Assembly: GCA_018814405.1 (NCBI GenBank)
Contig: JAHIZO010000009.1
Coordinates: 186,001 to 250,000 of the forward strand
Direction: 5' to 3'
Source of the DNA: Gammaproteobacteria bacterium
Lineage (GTDB): Bacteria; Pseudomonadota; Gammaproteobacteria; Burkholderiales; Gallionellaceae
Length of the DNA: 64,000 bases
Shown in pieces: positions 1-8,568 of the stretch; position 1 is the first letter of the stretch; each line of letters opens with the position of its first letter. The notes beneath the pieces are model-generated. The model searched no databases and was not told where the DNA came from. It saw only the letters and a list, made by a program, of their open reading frames with translations. A program made the translations under genes and the position numbers.

Positions 1-2325
1 ACAGCCGATGGCGTAATCGTGCTCGGAAATGAAACCGCCCTCCAGCATGTTGACCATGGCAGCTTTCAGTGTCGCGATGCCGGTGCGACCGGCGACAGCG
101 ATCTGGCGCTGGTGTAGCGGCGGACGGTAGGTGGTGGCGTTGAGTGCTTTGGCTTCTTGCTTGGCGATGTGCAGCAGTTCGAACTTGTTCATCACGATGC
201 GGTCGCTCTGTCTCAGATAGCCCATCTCGCGTGCCAGCTCTGCGCTCTTGGCGACTTCGCCCATGGCGATGTGCTGGAAGTAGCGGCGCACGTAGGGGAA
301 GATATCCACGCGATTGTCGCTGCTGAAATTGTGCGCTTCGTTCGACGCGCGCTGCGCCATCTCCTTGCAGCCGCCACCGGCGGGCAGCAAGCCCACACCG
401 ACTTCGACCAGACCGATATAGCTTTCCACTGTGGCGACGATGCGCGAGCAATGGATGGAGAATTCGCAGCCGCCGCCGAGGGCGAGACCGTCCACCGCTG
501 CGATGGTAGGGATCTGCGCGTATTTCAATCGCATCGATGTCTGCTGAAACTTGGCGACCACTTCTTGCACTCGAGGCACGTTGCCGGTGGCGGCATTGAG
601 GATGTCCCCCACGCCACCGCCGCCCGCCGCAGTGTATTTGACGCGATTCACCGCACCCTTGAGTTTGCCGAACAAGCCGGTGTCCGGTGTCTCCTGCACG
701 CCCTGCATCAGCTGCAGCAGGTTCGCGCCCGCCGAGAACGGCGGCTCACTCTGCCACAGGATGAGCGCGGAGAAATGCGCCTCGGCTTCATCCACCGCGC
801 GCAGCACGCCGTCCAGCACTTCGTTGCTGACGGTGTGCATCTTGGTCTTGAAACTGAGGATGGCGATGTCGTCGCCGGTGTGCCACATACGCACTTCGTC
901 GGTCTCGAACACGGTCTCGCCGTAATTGCGTATCTCACCCAGCAGATGGTCCGGATAGTCCTGCCGCAGGTAGACAGAAAGTTGCGGACGCGGCTGCATG
1001 GCACGCGTGGCGGGAGCATAAGAGCCCTGCGCAGTGTGCACACCCTCACGGCCGGATTCGGTGACCCACGGGGGCAGCGGGCTGTCTGCCATCGCCTTGC
1101 CGGCGGCGATATCTTCCGCGATCCAGCCTGCGACCTGCTGCCAGCCGGCCGCCTGCCAGATCTCGAACGGGCCGCTGTCCCAGCCGAAGCCCCAGCGCAC
1201 GGCGAAGTCCAGATCGCGCGCGTTGTTGGCGATGGCTTCCAGATTCAGCGCGCAGTAGTGGAACACGTCGCGGAAGGTGGCCCACAGGAACTGCGCCTGC
1301 GGATGCTGGCTGTTGCGCAGCCCGGCCAGTTTTTTGGCCCAGTCGCGTTCGCGCAGGATGGCTTTCACACCGTCATCCACCTTCGCATCTGAGAGTTTGT
1401 ATTCGCGCGTGTGCAGATCGAGCACGTGGATCTCCTTGCCGATCTTCTGGTAGATACCGCGCCTGGTCTTCTGTCCCAGCGAGCCCTGATCGACCAGATA
1501 CTGGAACCAGCTCGGCAGTTCGAAGTGCTGGTGCCACGGGTCTTCGGTGAGGTTCTCGCGCATGGTATTGACCACGTGCGCGAACACATCCAGTCCCACC
1601 ACATCCAGCGTGCGGAAGGTGGCGCTCTTGGGGCGACCGAGATAACGCCCGGTCAGCGCATCCACCATATCGAAACCAAGCTCGAAGGCGGCGGCATGAT
1701 GTTTGGTAGCGAGCATGGAGAACACACCGATGCGGTTGGCGATGAAGTTGGGCGTGTCTTTGGCGCGCACCACGCCCTTGCCCAGCGTGGAGACGAGGAA
1801 GGTCTCCAAGTCATTCAGCAGCAACAACTCGGTGCCCGCACACGGGATCAACTCGACCAGATGCATATAGCGTGGCGGGTTGAAAAAATGGATGCCGCAG
1901 AAACGGTGGCGCAGGTTCTCGGGAAACGCCTCGGCCAGCGTGTTGATGGACAGGCCGGAGGTGTTGGTGGCGAAGATGGCGTTCGCATTCACGAACGGTG
2001 CCACCTTGCGGTACAGGTCGGACTTCCAGTCGATGCGCTCGGCGATGGCCTCGATGATGAGGTCGCACTCGCGCAACTTGTCCAGATGCTGCTCGTAATT
2101 GGCAGGCTCGATGAAACTGATGCGGGCCGGTGACGAGATGGGAGCAGGTTCCAGCTTCTTCAGACCGGCCAGCGCCTTGTTCACGTTGCCGTTCGGGTCG
2201 CCCTCTTTGGCGGGCAGTTCGAACAGCAATGTCTCGACGTTGGCATTGACCATGTGCGCGGCGATCTGCGCGCCCATCACGCCCGCACCCAGCACGGCGA
2301 CTTTCCTGATATGCAATGTACTCAT
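1..2325 (-). CDS. 3-hydroxyacyl-CoA dehydrogenase / enoyl-CoA hydratase, FadN-like (3' end outside window)
   Basis: Bifunctional beta-oxidation enzyme that hydrates trans-2-enoyl-CoA and oxidises L-3-hydroxyacyl-CoA with NAD. The ATG is at 2323-2325 and the frame stays open to base 1, giving 775 residues; the family is about 790-800, so only some 20 C-terminal residues are missing. The N-terminus has a Rossmann dinucleotide loop (VLGAGVMGAQIAAH, about residues 10-23), followed by the dehydrogenase region with IHFFNPPRYMHLVELI and the C-terminal helical region. The hydratase (crotonase) domain lies at the C-terminus, with ALGGGCEF (oxyanion hole) and VGVGLLPAGGGCKE. This order, dehydrogenase before hydratase, is that of FadN rather than FadB/FadJ. 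A thiolase often follows in such clusters and would lie just left of the window; that is inference. Confidence 0.93.
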   Translation of the reverse strand, partial: MSTLHIRKVAVLGAGVMGAQIAAHMVNANVETLLFELPAKEGDPNGNVNKALAGLKKLEPAPISSPARISFIEPANYEQHLDKLRECDLIIEAIAERIDWKSDLYRKVAPFVNANAIFATNTSGLSINTLAEAFPENLRHRFCGIHFFNPPRYMHLVELIPCAGTELLLLNDLETFLVSTLGKGVVRAKDTPNFIANRIGVFSMLATKHHAAAFELGFDMVDALTGRYLGRPKSATFRTLDVVGLDVFAHVVNTMRENLTEDPWHQHFELPSWFQYLVDQGSLGQKTRRGIYQKIGKEIHVLDLHTREYKLSDAKVDDGVKAILRERDWAKKLAGLRNSQHPQAQFLWATFRDVFHYCALNLEAIANNARDLDFAVRWGFGWDSGPFEIWQAAGWQQVAGWIAEDIAAGKAMADSPLPPWVTESGREGVHTAQGSYAPATRAMQPRPQLSVYLRQDYPDHLLGEIRNYGETVFETDEVRMWHTGDDIAILSFKTKMHTVSNEVLDGVLRAVDEAEAHFSALILWQSEPPFSAGANLLQLMQGVQETPDTGLFGKLKGAVNRVKYTAAGGGGVGDILNAATGNVPRVQEVVAKFQQTSMRLKYAQIPTIAAVDGLALGGGCEFSIHCSRIVATVESYIGLVEVGVGLLPAGGGCKEMAQRASNEAHNFSSDNRVDIFPYVRRYFQHIAMGEVAKSAELAREMGYLRQSDRIVMNKFELLHIAKQEAKALNATTYRPPLHQRQIAVAGRTGIATLKAAMVNMLEGGFISEHDYAIGC

Positions 2326-2358
2326 CAATCCCTCGCTTTCAAAACAACTTCTTCAGTC

Positions 2359-2435
2359 CACGAAACTCACGAAAAGCACGAAATACCCACCAGCCTCAAC
2401 GTCGTTCGTTCGTGTATTTTCGTGCCTTTCGTGAA
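2359..2435. repeat. Inverted-repeat intergenic element, possible hairpin terminator
   Basis: This short gap holds an imperfect inverted repeat. Arm 2366-2386 reads ctcacgaaaagcacgaaata(c), and arm 2414-2435 is close to its reverse complement, with a spacer of about 27 bases. Each arm is built from repeated CACGAAA units. It sits between the thioesterase end and the FadN-like start on the minus strand. It resembles common REP-type intergenic hairpins and could terminate or stabilise transcripts. There is no strong T tract. Confidence 0.5.
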
Positions 2436-2445
2436 TACCTGTTCT

Positions 2446-2847
2446 TCAACCCTTCTCTGCTGGCAGCGGGCGTGGCTTGCGATCCTCGCCCACCGCGACA
2501 TAGGTCAATTGCGCTTCCGTCACCTTGTGGCAGGTCGGATTCTCCGGATCGCGCTGCACATACACTTCCACGTCCACGGTGATAGAGGTGGTGCCGGTCT
2601 TGACGATCTGTGTGTAGAAACTCACCACATCCCCGACAAAGATCGGCTGCTTGAACACGAACGAATTGACTGCGATGGTCGCCACACGCCCCTTGGCGCG
2701 GTGTACGGCCGGGATACTGCCGGCGACATCCACCTGCCCCATCAGCCAGCCGCCGAAGATGTCGCCGGTGTAATTGGCATCCGAGGGCATCGCCGCCACA
2801 CGCAGGGTCGGCTGACGATCAGGCAAATCGGTAACAGGCGTATTCAT
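2446..2847 (-). CDS. yciA: Acyl-CoA thioesterase, YciA-like hotdog fold
   Basis: Cytosolic thioesterase of 133 residues that hydrolyses acyl-CoA to free acid and CoA. The hotdog-fold signature is clear at residues 20-45: MPSDANYTGDIFGGWLM, with the Asp-Ile-Phe-Gly-Gly segment of the YciA/ACOT family, followed by the conserved VAVNSFVFKQPI-type strand (here IAVNSFVFKQPI). Length matches YciA. It begins two bases before the end of the acyl-CoA synthetase gene region and is preceded by AAGGA, so it is probably cotranscribed with it. Its role here is likely to recycle CoA or limit acyl-CoA build-up during beta-oxidation; the exact chain-length range cannot be read from sequence. Confidence 0.9.
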   Translation of the reverse strand: MNTPVTDLPDRQPTLRVAAMPSDANYTGDIFGGWLMGQVDVAGSIPAVHRAKGRVATIAVNSFVFKQPIFVGDVVSFYTQIVKTGTTSITVDVEVYVQRDPENPTCHKVTEAQLTYVAVGEDRKPRPLPAEKG

Positions 2848-2849
2848 GC

Positions 2850-4655
2850 TCAGTGTCCTTCGTAAAGTGCGTCGATCTCGCGCGAGAATTTCGCCACTAC
2901 CTTATCGCGCTTCAAGCTGAGTTTGGGTGTGAGCAGGCCGTTGTCTATAGTCCACGGTTCGGTCAGCAGCAACACACGATTGACTTTGGCATAGCCGGGG
3001 AAGGCGCGGATGTTGCGCGCGATGCGGCGCAGCACCTTGGCTTCCACATTGCTGTCGGTGAGCGATTCCGGCATGTCGGGCTGCACACCGACCTTGGCCG
3101 CGATGTCCGGCCACACCACGGGATTGAGCACCGCCAGCGCGACCAGATAGGGCTTGCCCTCGCCCAGGATCATCACTTGGTCGATCAGCGGATCGTGCAG
3201 AATGGCGGCCTCCATGTCGGCCGGAGGGATCTTCTCACCGTTGGCCATCACGATGATCTCTTTCAGACGGCCGGTGATGTACACATGCCCGGTCTCGCTG
3301 ATGCGCGCGATGTCGCCGGTGTTCAGCCAGCCGTTTTCGTCGATCATCGCTTTCGTTGCTTCGGGATTGTTCCAGTAGCCCATCATCACGTTCGGGCCTT
3401 TAACCAGCAGCGCGTTCTGCGCGCCCAGCTTCACCTGCACGCCTCGTATCGGCTGTCCCACGCTGTCCGGGAAGTTGCTGTCCAGATGGTTGCCGGTGAC
3501 GATGGGGCTGGTCTCGGTCAGACCATAGCCCTGCACCACCGGCAGGCCGAGGCCGACGAACATGCGCGAGATGTCGGCATCCAGCGCCGCGCCGCCGGTC
3601 ACCGCCGTGCGCAAGCGGCCCCCCAACCGCGCCAGCAGTTTCTTCGCCACCAGTTTATCCAGCAACGGCCACAGCAGGAAAGAAGCCTTCCACGGGCCTC
3701 GTCCCTGCTCATGTTCGAAACGTGCCCAGCCCACTTCCACTGCCAGATGGAACAGCTTCTTGCGCAGCGGCGGACCTTCTTCCAGCTTGGCGCTGATCGC
3801 GGAATAGATGCGCTCATAGATGCGCGGTACCGAGATGAGGATGGTGGGATGGATGGTTTGCAGGTCTTCTGAAAGCAAGGGGATAGAACGCGCATAGGCC
3901 ACCGTCGCGCCGGTCATCACTTGCAGGTAATAGCCACAGGTGCGCTCGAAGGTATGCGACAGCGGCAGGAAGGACAGCAGCAGATCGTCGTTGTAGAGCG
4001 CGAAGGTGCCCAGTGCGGAATGCGTGTTGCTCAGCATGTTGCGGTGACTCAGCATCACGCCCTTGGGTTTGCCGGTGGTGCCGGAGGTGTAGATGATGCT
4101 GGCCAGCTCGCCCATGTCGCACGGCACGGGCGCTTGCAGTTCGGCGGTAGACGGCAAGGCATGCGCAGCACAGAGCAGACGTGGTTCGTCGCTGACCACC
4201 TCGTCCAGCGAGATGAATCGTTGCACGCTTGGCATCAGTGATTTCACGGCATTCAGTTCCTGCCATTGCTCGGCAGTCTCGAACAGCAACACCTTGGCCT
4301 GTGCATCGTTCACGATGTAGGCGATGTTCTCGGCGCGGTCCACGGTATACAACGGCACGGTGACCAGCCCCAGCGACATCGCCGCCTGATCGAACATCAC
4401 CCATTGCGGACAATTGCGCAACATCAACGCCACGCGGTCGCCCTTCTGCAAACCTTCCTTCGCCAGTGCCGCCTGCCAACGCGCCACTTCTGCAAACATC
4501 TGGCGCCAACTCAGACTCACCCAGCCATTGAGGTTCGCATCGAAATAACGGTAGGCTTCTTTATCCGACGAGCGCCTTACCCGCTCGAGGAACAAACCGT
4601 GCAGCGTCTCCGCCTGTTCCGGCGTGATCACGTCTACGTTGTCAGATGTCGTCAT
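2850..4655 (-). CDS. Long-chain acyl-CoA synthetase (AMP-binding)
   Basis: ATP-dependent fatty acid:CoA ligase of 601 residues, FadD15/LC-FACS type. It activates fatty acids through an acyl-adenylate. Motifs are in order: the P-loop-like IYTSGTTGKPKGVMLSH (about residue 190), VPRIYERIY (linker typical of the bacterial/eukaryotic LACS branch), GYGLTETSPIV, and LNTGDIARISETGHVYITGRLKEIIVMANGEK spread over the hinge and C-terminal Lys region. No signal peptide or membrane segment is evident. A GGGAGAG ribosome site precedes the ATG. The gene lies between the SDR gene (12 bases) and the thioesterase (2 bases), so it is part of one minus-strand operon supplying acyl-CoA to FadE. Confidence 0.93.
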   Translation of the reverse strand: MTTSDNVDVITPEQAETLHGLFLERVRRSSDKEAYRYFDANLNGWVSLSWRQMFAEVARWQAALAKEGLQKGDRVALMLRNCPQWVMFDQAAMSLGLVTVPLYTVDRAENIAYIVNDAQAKVLLFETAEQWQELNAVKSLMPSVQRFISLDEVVSDEPRLLCAAHALPSTAELQAPVPCDMGELASIIYTSGTTGKPKGVMLSHRNMLSNTHSALGTFALYNDDLLLSFLPLSHTFERTCGYYLQVMTGATVAYARSIPLLSEDLQTIHPTILISVPRIYERIYSAISAKLEEGPPLRKKLFHLAVEVGWARFEHEQGRGPWKASFLLWPLLDKLVAKKLLARLGGRLRTAVTGGAALDADISRMFVGLGLPVVQGYGLTETSPIVTGNHLDSNFPDSVGQPIRGVQVKLGAQNALLVKGPNVMMGYWNNPEATKAMIDENGWLNTGDIARISETGHVYITGRLKEIIVMANGEKIPPADMEAAILHDPLIDQVMILGEGKPYLVALAVLNPVVWPDIAAKVGVQPDMPESLTDSNVEAKVLRRIARNIRAFPGYAKVNRVLLLTEPWTIDNGLLTPKLSLKRDKVVAKFSREIDALYEGH

Positions 4656-4667
4656 GTCTCTCTCCCC

Positions 4668-5498
4668 TTATGATTTTGTTTGCAAGAACAGATCGTCGAA
4701 CAGCCGCCCCCCCGGACTGACTGCGTATTGCTCGAAGTCACTCACGCCTGATTCACGCAGCACCTCCTCGTCAATGAAGAAGTTGCCGTTACAGGTATCG
4801 CTGGTCCGCGTCAGGATGAGGTACGCGGCATCGGCCACGATGGCCGGTTTGCGCGAGGCGCGCAGTATCTCTTCCGGGAAGTTGTATTCGATGGCCGCTG
4901 TGGCGATGGTGGTGCGCGGCCACAGACAGTTGCATGCGATACAAGATCCTTCGAACTCGCGCGCCAGCCCCATGGTCAGCATGCTCATGCCGTATTTCGA
5001 GATGGTGTAGGCCACATGCGGCGCGAAATTGTCCGACCCCATGTTCAGCGGCGGCGACATGGAAAGAATATGCGGATTGACCGCTTGCTTGAGATAGGGG
5101 ATGCAGGCTTGGGAAGCGAGGAAAGTGGCACGCATGTTCACGTCCCACATCAGGTCCAATCGTTTGGCTGGTGTGTTTAACGTATTGGTCAGACTGATGG
5201 CACTCGCGTTATTGACCAGCACATCGATGCCGCCAAAATGGGTGGCGGTTTGTTCGACCGCATCGTGGATGGCCTGCGCGTCACGCACATCAAGCTGCAA
5301 CGCCAGCGCCTGTCCTCCCGCGGCAACCACTTCTTCCGCCACGCTATGGATGGTGCCCGGCAACTTTGGATGCGGCTCCGCCGTCTTGCCGGTGATGACT
5401 ACTTTCGCGCCGTCGCGTGCGCAGCGCAAGGCGATCTCCCGTCCGATCCCGCGACTGGAACCGGTGATGAAGACCACCTTGTTGCGCAGGCTGCTCAT
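4668..5498 (-). CDS. Short-chain dehydrogenase/reductase, HSDL2-like
   Basis: NAD(P)-dependent SDR of 276 residues. The cofactor motif TGSSRGIG is at residues 12-19, NNAS follows the central strand, and the catalytic Tyr-x3-Lys is in AYTISKYGMSML. The SPPLNM and WPRTTIATAAI segments are typical of the hydroxysteroid-dehydrogenase-like protein 2 branch, whose physiological substrate is poorly defined. Its stop overlaps the start of fadE by four bases (ATGA), so the two are translationally coupled. The setting suggests a role in handling unusual acyl-CoA or lipid intermediates; this is inference. Confidence 0.88.
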   Translation of the reverse strand: MSSLRNKVVFITGSSRGIGREIALRCARDGAKVVITGKTAEPHPKLPGTIHSVAEEVVAAGGQALALQLDVRDAQAIHDAVEQTATHFGGIDVLVNNASAISLTNTLNTPAKRLDLMWDVNMRATFLASQACIPYLKQAVNPHILSMSPPLNMGSDNFAPHVAYTISKYGMSMLTMGLAREFEGSCIACNCLWPRTTIATAAIEYNFPEEILRASRKPAIVADAAYLILTRTSDTCNGNFFIDEEVLRESGVSDFEQYAVSPGGRLFDDLFLQTKS

Positions 5499-7927
5499 CC
5501 GTTCGCCTGTAGCTGTCTGGCATCGAAGTCATCCACCATGATGACCTTGCGCCGCAACATATAGTCACGTTCGAGCTGTATCGCTTCTTCCGGATCGATC
5601 ATGCCCGCCTCGCGTGCCTCGGCGATGCGCGCCATCTCATCCAGCGCGTTCAGCTTGCCGGCTTTGACCTCTTTTTCCAATCTGGCCTGTATCGGCTCAC
5701 AGGCCAATGTGCTGGCCAGTGCCGCTTCAAGCGCCCCGACCGCATCCTGCTCGTCACGTTTGATATACATACCCACGGTGAGACGGTCGCGCGCATCACC
5801 GGGCTTCAACATCAGTGCCGCCACTTGGTGGCCCCTGTCATCGGAAGGCGGCTTGCGGCATTGCCCCAGCGGGAAGATGACCACGCGCAGCAAGAACGCA
5901 AACAAGCGATTGGGGAAGTTCTGCAACACACCATCGAATGCGGTCTGGATGCGATACAGCCCGTCTTCCATCGCCCAGTGCAGCAGCGGTTCGTCGGCTC
6001 TGGGGCGGCCATCGTCCTCGAACTTCTTCAACACTGCCGAACACAGATAAAGGTTGCTCAACACATCCCCCAGGCGCGCCGAGAGTTTTTCCTTGCGTTT
6101 CAACCCGCCACCCAGCACCAGCATGGCGATGTCTGCCGCGAAGGCGAACGATGCCGCATAACGCGTCAGCAATTGATAGTAACGATGCGTCGGTGCGCCG
6201 GTCGGCACATAGATCAGTCGCCCACCCGACAAACCGTACAGCACCGAGCGCACCGCATTACTCAGACTGAAACTGATGTGCGCGAAGAAAGCATTGTCGA
6301 AATTCAGCGAGGCGCGTTGCGCATTCTGGTCGTGCGCCGCCTGCATCTCTTTCAGCACATAAGGATGCGAACGGACCGCGCCCTGGCCGAAGATCATCAG
6401 GCTGCGCGTGAGGATGTTCGCACCTTCCACGGTGATGCCGATCGGCGTCTGCTGGTACATGCGCGCCAGATAGTTGTCCGGCCCCATGCAGATGCCCTTG
6501 CCGCCGTGCACGTCCATCGCGTCGTTGATCACCATGCGGCCGCGCTCGGTACAGTGATACTTGGCGATAGCCGACACCACTGCAGGCTTCTCGTGCAGAT
6601 CGACCGCCAGCGCAGTCATGCGCCGCGCCGCGTCCATCACATAAGTGTTGCCGCCTATGCGTGCCAATGCTTCTTCCACGCCTTCGAACTTGCCCACCGG
6701 CATGTGGAACTGTTTGCGCACACGACCATAAGCACCGCTGCTGCGGGCCGCGAGTTTTGCACCGCCTACTGCACTGGCCGGCAGCGAGATGGAACGCCCC
6801 ACCGACAGACAATCCATCAACATGCGCCAGCCTTGGCCGATACGCGGCATGCCACCGATGATGTACTCCATCGGGATGAATACATCCTTGCCCACCGTCG
6901 GACCGTTGAGGAATGCAGAGTTGAGTGGGAAGTGACGGCGACCGATCTGAACACCGGGCAAATCGGTTGGGATCAAGGCCAGGGTGATACCCATTGATTT
7001 TTCCGCACCCAATAATTTTTCAGGGTCGTATAACTTGAAAGCCAAGCCCAGCAAAGTTGCCACCGGTGCCAGCGTGATGTAACGCTTCTCCCAGTTGAGG
7101 CGGATGCCCAGCACCTGCTGACCGTTGAACTCACCATGACACACGATGCCGCTATCCGGGATCGCCCCCGCATCGGAACCCGCGAACGGCCCGGTCAGTG
7201 CGAAACACGGCACTTCCAAACCCTTCGCCAAACGGTTCAGATATTTATCCTTTTGCTCCGTTGTGCCGTACTTCAGCAGTAACTCAGCCGGCCCCAGCGA
7301 GTTCGGCACCATCACCGTCACCCCCGCCGTACCACTGCGCGACGAGACCTTGGTCACCACCGCCGAATGCGCCTGCGCCGAGAACTCCAGCCCGCCATAT
7401 TCCTGCGGGATGATCATGCCGAAGAAACCCTTGTCCTTGATGAACTGCCACACCTCGGGCGGCAGATCCTGCCGGACATGGGTGATATCCCAATCGTCCA
7501 GCATCGCGCACAGTTCTTCCACCTCGTTATCGACGAAAGCCTGCTCGCGTTCGCTCAGACCAGTCTTGGGCATATCCAGCAGCTTGCTCCAGCGCGGACG
7601 GCCACTGAACAACTCACCGTCCCACCACACCGTACCGGCGTCCAGCGCCTCCTGCTCGGTTTGCGACACCTGCGGCAAGATCTTGCGGAATACTTTAAGG
7701 ATGAAGTTACTGATCAGCAGGCGGCGCAGGTAAGGCACGCCGAACACCAGCACAAAGATCGCCAGCGCGAGATAGATGTTCTTCAAGGCCCCGTCAGAGA
7801 TGCGGCTTTCGATAGCGATCATCGGCACCAGCACTAGGAAAGCGAACAGCCAGCCCCAGATCGAGGATCGGAAGAATGCCAGTAAAAGGAAGACAGTAAG
7901 CACTACCACCGTGATCGTTATCGCCAT
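5495..7927 (-). CDS. fadE: Acyl-CoA dehydrogenase, FadE family
   Basis: FAD enzyme of 810 residues that makes trans-2-enoyl-CoA, the first beta-oxidation step. It has the long FadE (YafH) architecture: three hydrophobic segments in the first 70 residues, likely membrane anchoring, then the acyl-CoA dehydrogenase core (GMIIPQEYGGLEFS, ALTGPFAGSDAG, the MDVHGGKGICMGPDN flavin-site segment) and a C-terminal DUF1974-like extension ending in ERDYMLRRKVIMVDDF. A GAGG ribosome site lies eight bases before the ATG. It is the first gene of the minus-strand fatty-acid operon, divergent from the copper operon. Electrons probably leave through ETF; no ETF gene is in the window. Confidence 0.93.
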   Translation of the reverse strand: MAITITVVVLTVFLLLAFFRSSIWGWLFAFLVLVPMIAIESRISDGALKNIYLALAIFVLVFGVPYLRRLLISNFILKVFRKILPQVSQTEQEALDAGTVWWDGELFSGRPRWSKLLDMPKTGLSEREQAFVDNEVEELCAMLDDWDITHVRQDLPPEVWQFIKDKGFFGMIIPQEYGGLEFSAQAHSAVVTKVSSRSGTAGVTVMVPNSLGPAELLLKYGTTEQKDKYLNRLAKGLEVPCFALTGPFAGSDAGAIPDSGIVCHGEFNGQQVLGIRLNWEKRYITLAPVATLLGLAFKLYDPEKLLGAEKSMGITLALIPTDLPGVQIGRRHFPLNSAFLNGPTVGKDVFIPMEYIIGGMPRIGQGWRMLMDCLSVGRSISLPASAVGGAKLAARSSGAYGRVRKQFHMPVGKFEGVEEALARIGGNTYVMDAARRMTALAVDLHEKPAVVSAIAKYHCTERGRMVINDAMDVHGGKGICMGPDNYLARMYQQTPIGITVEGANILTRSLMIFGQGAVRSHPYVLKEMQAAHDQNAQRASLNFDNAFFAHISFSLSNAVRSVLYGLSGGRLIYVPTGAPTHRYYQLLTRYAASFAFAADIAMLVLGGGLKRKEKLSARLGDVLSNLYLCSAVLKKFEDDGRPRADEPLLHWAMEDGLYRIQTAFDGVLQNFPNRLFAFLLRVVIFPLGQCRKPPSDDRGHQVAALMLKPGDARDRLTVGMYIKRDEQDAVGALEAALASTLACEPIQARLEKEVKAGKLNALDEMARIAEAREAGMIDPEEAIQLERDYMLRRKVIMVDDFDARQLQANG

Positions 7928-8072
7928 TTTCTAACCTCATTTATTGTTGTGCGGGGTTAGGCGAACTTTACCCCCTTCGCCACCTTCTGGACAACGGTTA
8001 TATATGTTCACCTTGTCGGAACCAATCTGGGGCCTCATTGACTAATCGCCCAAGTATCACCACACTGCCCCC

Positions 8073-8459
8073 ATGTCGAAACTGACCCAAAAATTCATCG
8101 CGTTACTTCTGCTGCTGTGGCTGCCGCTGTTCAGCGCCAACGCCGTGGCGGAATCGCTCTCCATGCAAATGCAGCGCGGCGATTGCCATGACTCTTCGGA
8201 GATGATGATGACCATGTCGCATGACGACATGATGGATCACGGCATGATGCACCACGAAGCCATGCAGACAAGTGCCGATGATGAATCCTCGTGCACCTCC
8301 TGCGCGATCTGCCACGTGGCCTGCTCCGCCTTTGTCGATGCGCCTGTCATGGCGATGCAACTGATCGAAACAGGCTCGCAACCTGTACGTTCCATACCCG
8401 AGACTTTCGTCTCCCATCTTTCCGCCCCGCTCGATCCGCCGCCGCTCGTTGCCGCGTAA
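8073..8459 (+). CDS. Secreted Met/His/Cys-rich protein, DUF2946-like, first gene of copper operon
   Basis: Small exported protein of 128 residues. An N-terminal signal sequence (LTQKFIALLLLLWLPLFSANAVA) is followed by a stretch unusually rich in Met, His and Asp (about residues 35-70, with MMMTMSHDDMMDHGMMHHE) and then CTSCAICHVAC. Met/His clusters of this kind bind Cu(I)/Ag(I), and DUF2946-like proteins are often encoded beside copper efflux systems. No enzymatic motif is present. Its position upstream of cusC suggests a periplasmic metal scavenger or sensor; this is inferred from composition and context. Confidence 0.7.
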   Translation: MSKLTQKFIALLLLLWLPLFSANAVAESLSMQMQRGDCHDSSEMMMTMSHDDMMDHGMMHHEAMQTSADDESSCTSCAICHVACSAFVDAPVMAMQLIETGSQPVRSIPETFVSHLSAPLDPPPLVAA

Positions 8460-8460
8460 C

Positions 8461-8535
8461 GCGGGACGAGTCCGTCTGTTGAATCCGTAGTACCCCCACT
8501 CGTCCCGCTTCGCGCGGTGACCGTTCGCGGTCATC
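8461..8535 (+). promoter_or_regulatory. Two hairpins in the cus leader/intergenic region
   Basis: Between the first gene and cusC there is a perfect 10-base inverted repeat (8461-8470 with 8499-8508, GCGGGACGAG and its complement). A second, tighter hairpin with a TTCG loop follows (8516-8523 with 8528-8535). Neither is followed by a T tract, so they look like mRNA-stability or attenuation structures rather than classical terminators. Function is unproven. Confidence 0.4.
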
Positions 8536-8568
8536 CGCCTGCATTTCCATGCGATCAGGAAGCGGAAC

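Noticed and set aside
157-1392. A 411-codon open frame on the plus strand
   Set aside because: It lies fully antisense to the FadN-like gene, whose motifs are clear; the translation has no family motif and shows the His/Arg-rich bias of a GC-rich shadow frame.
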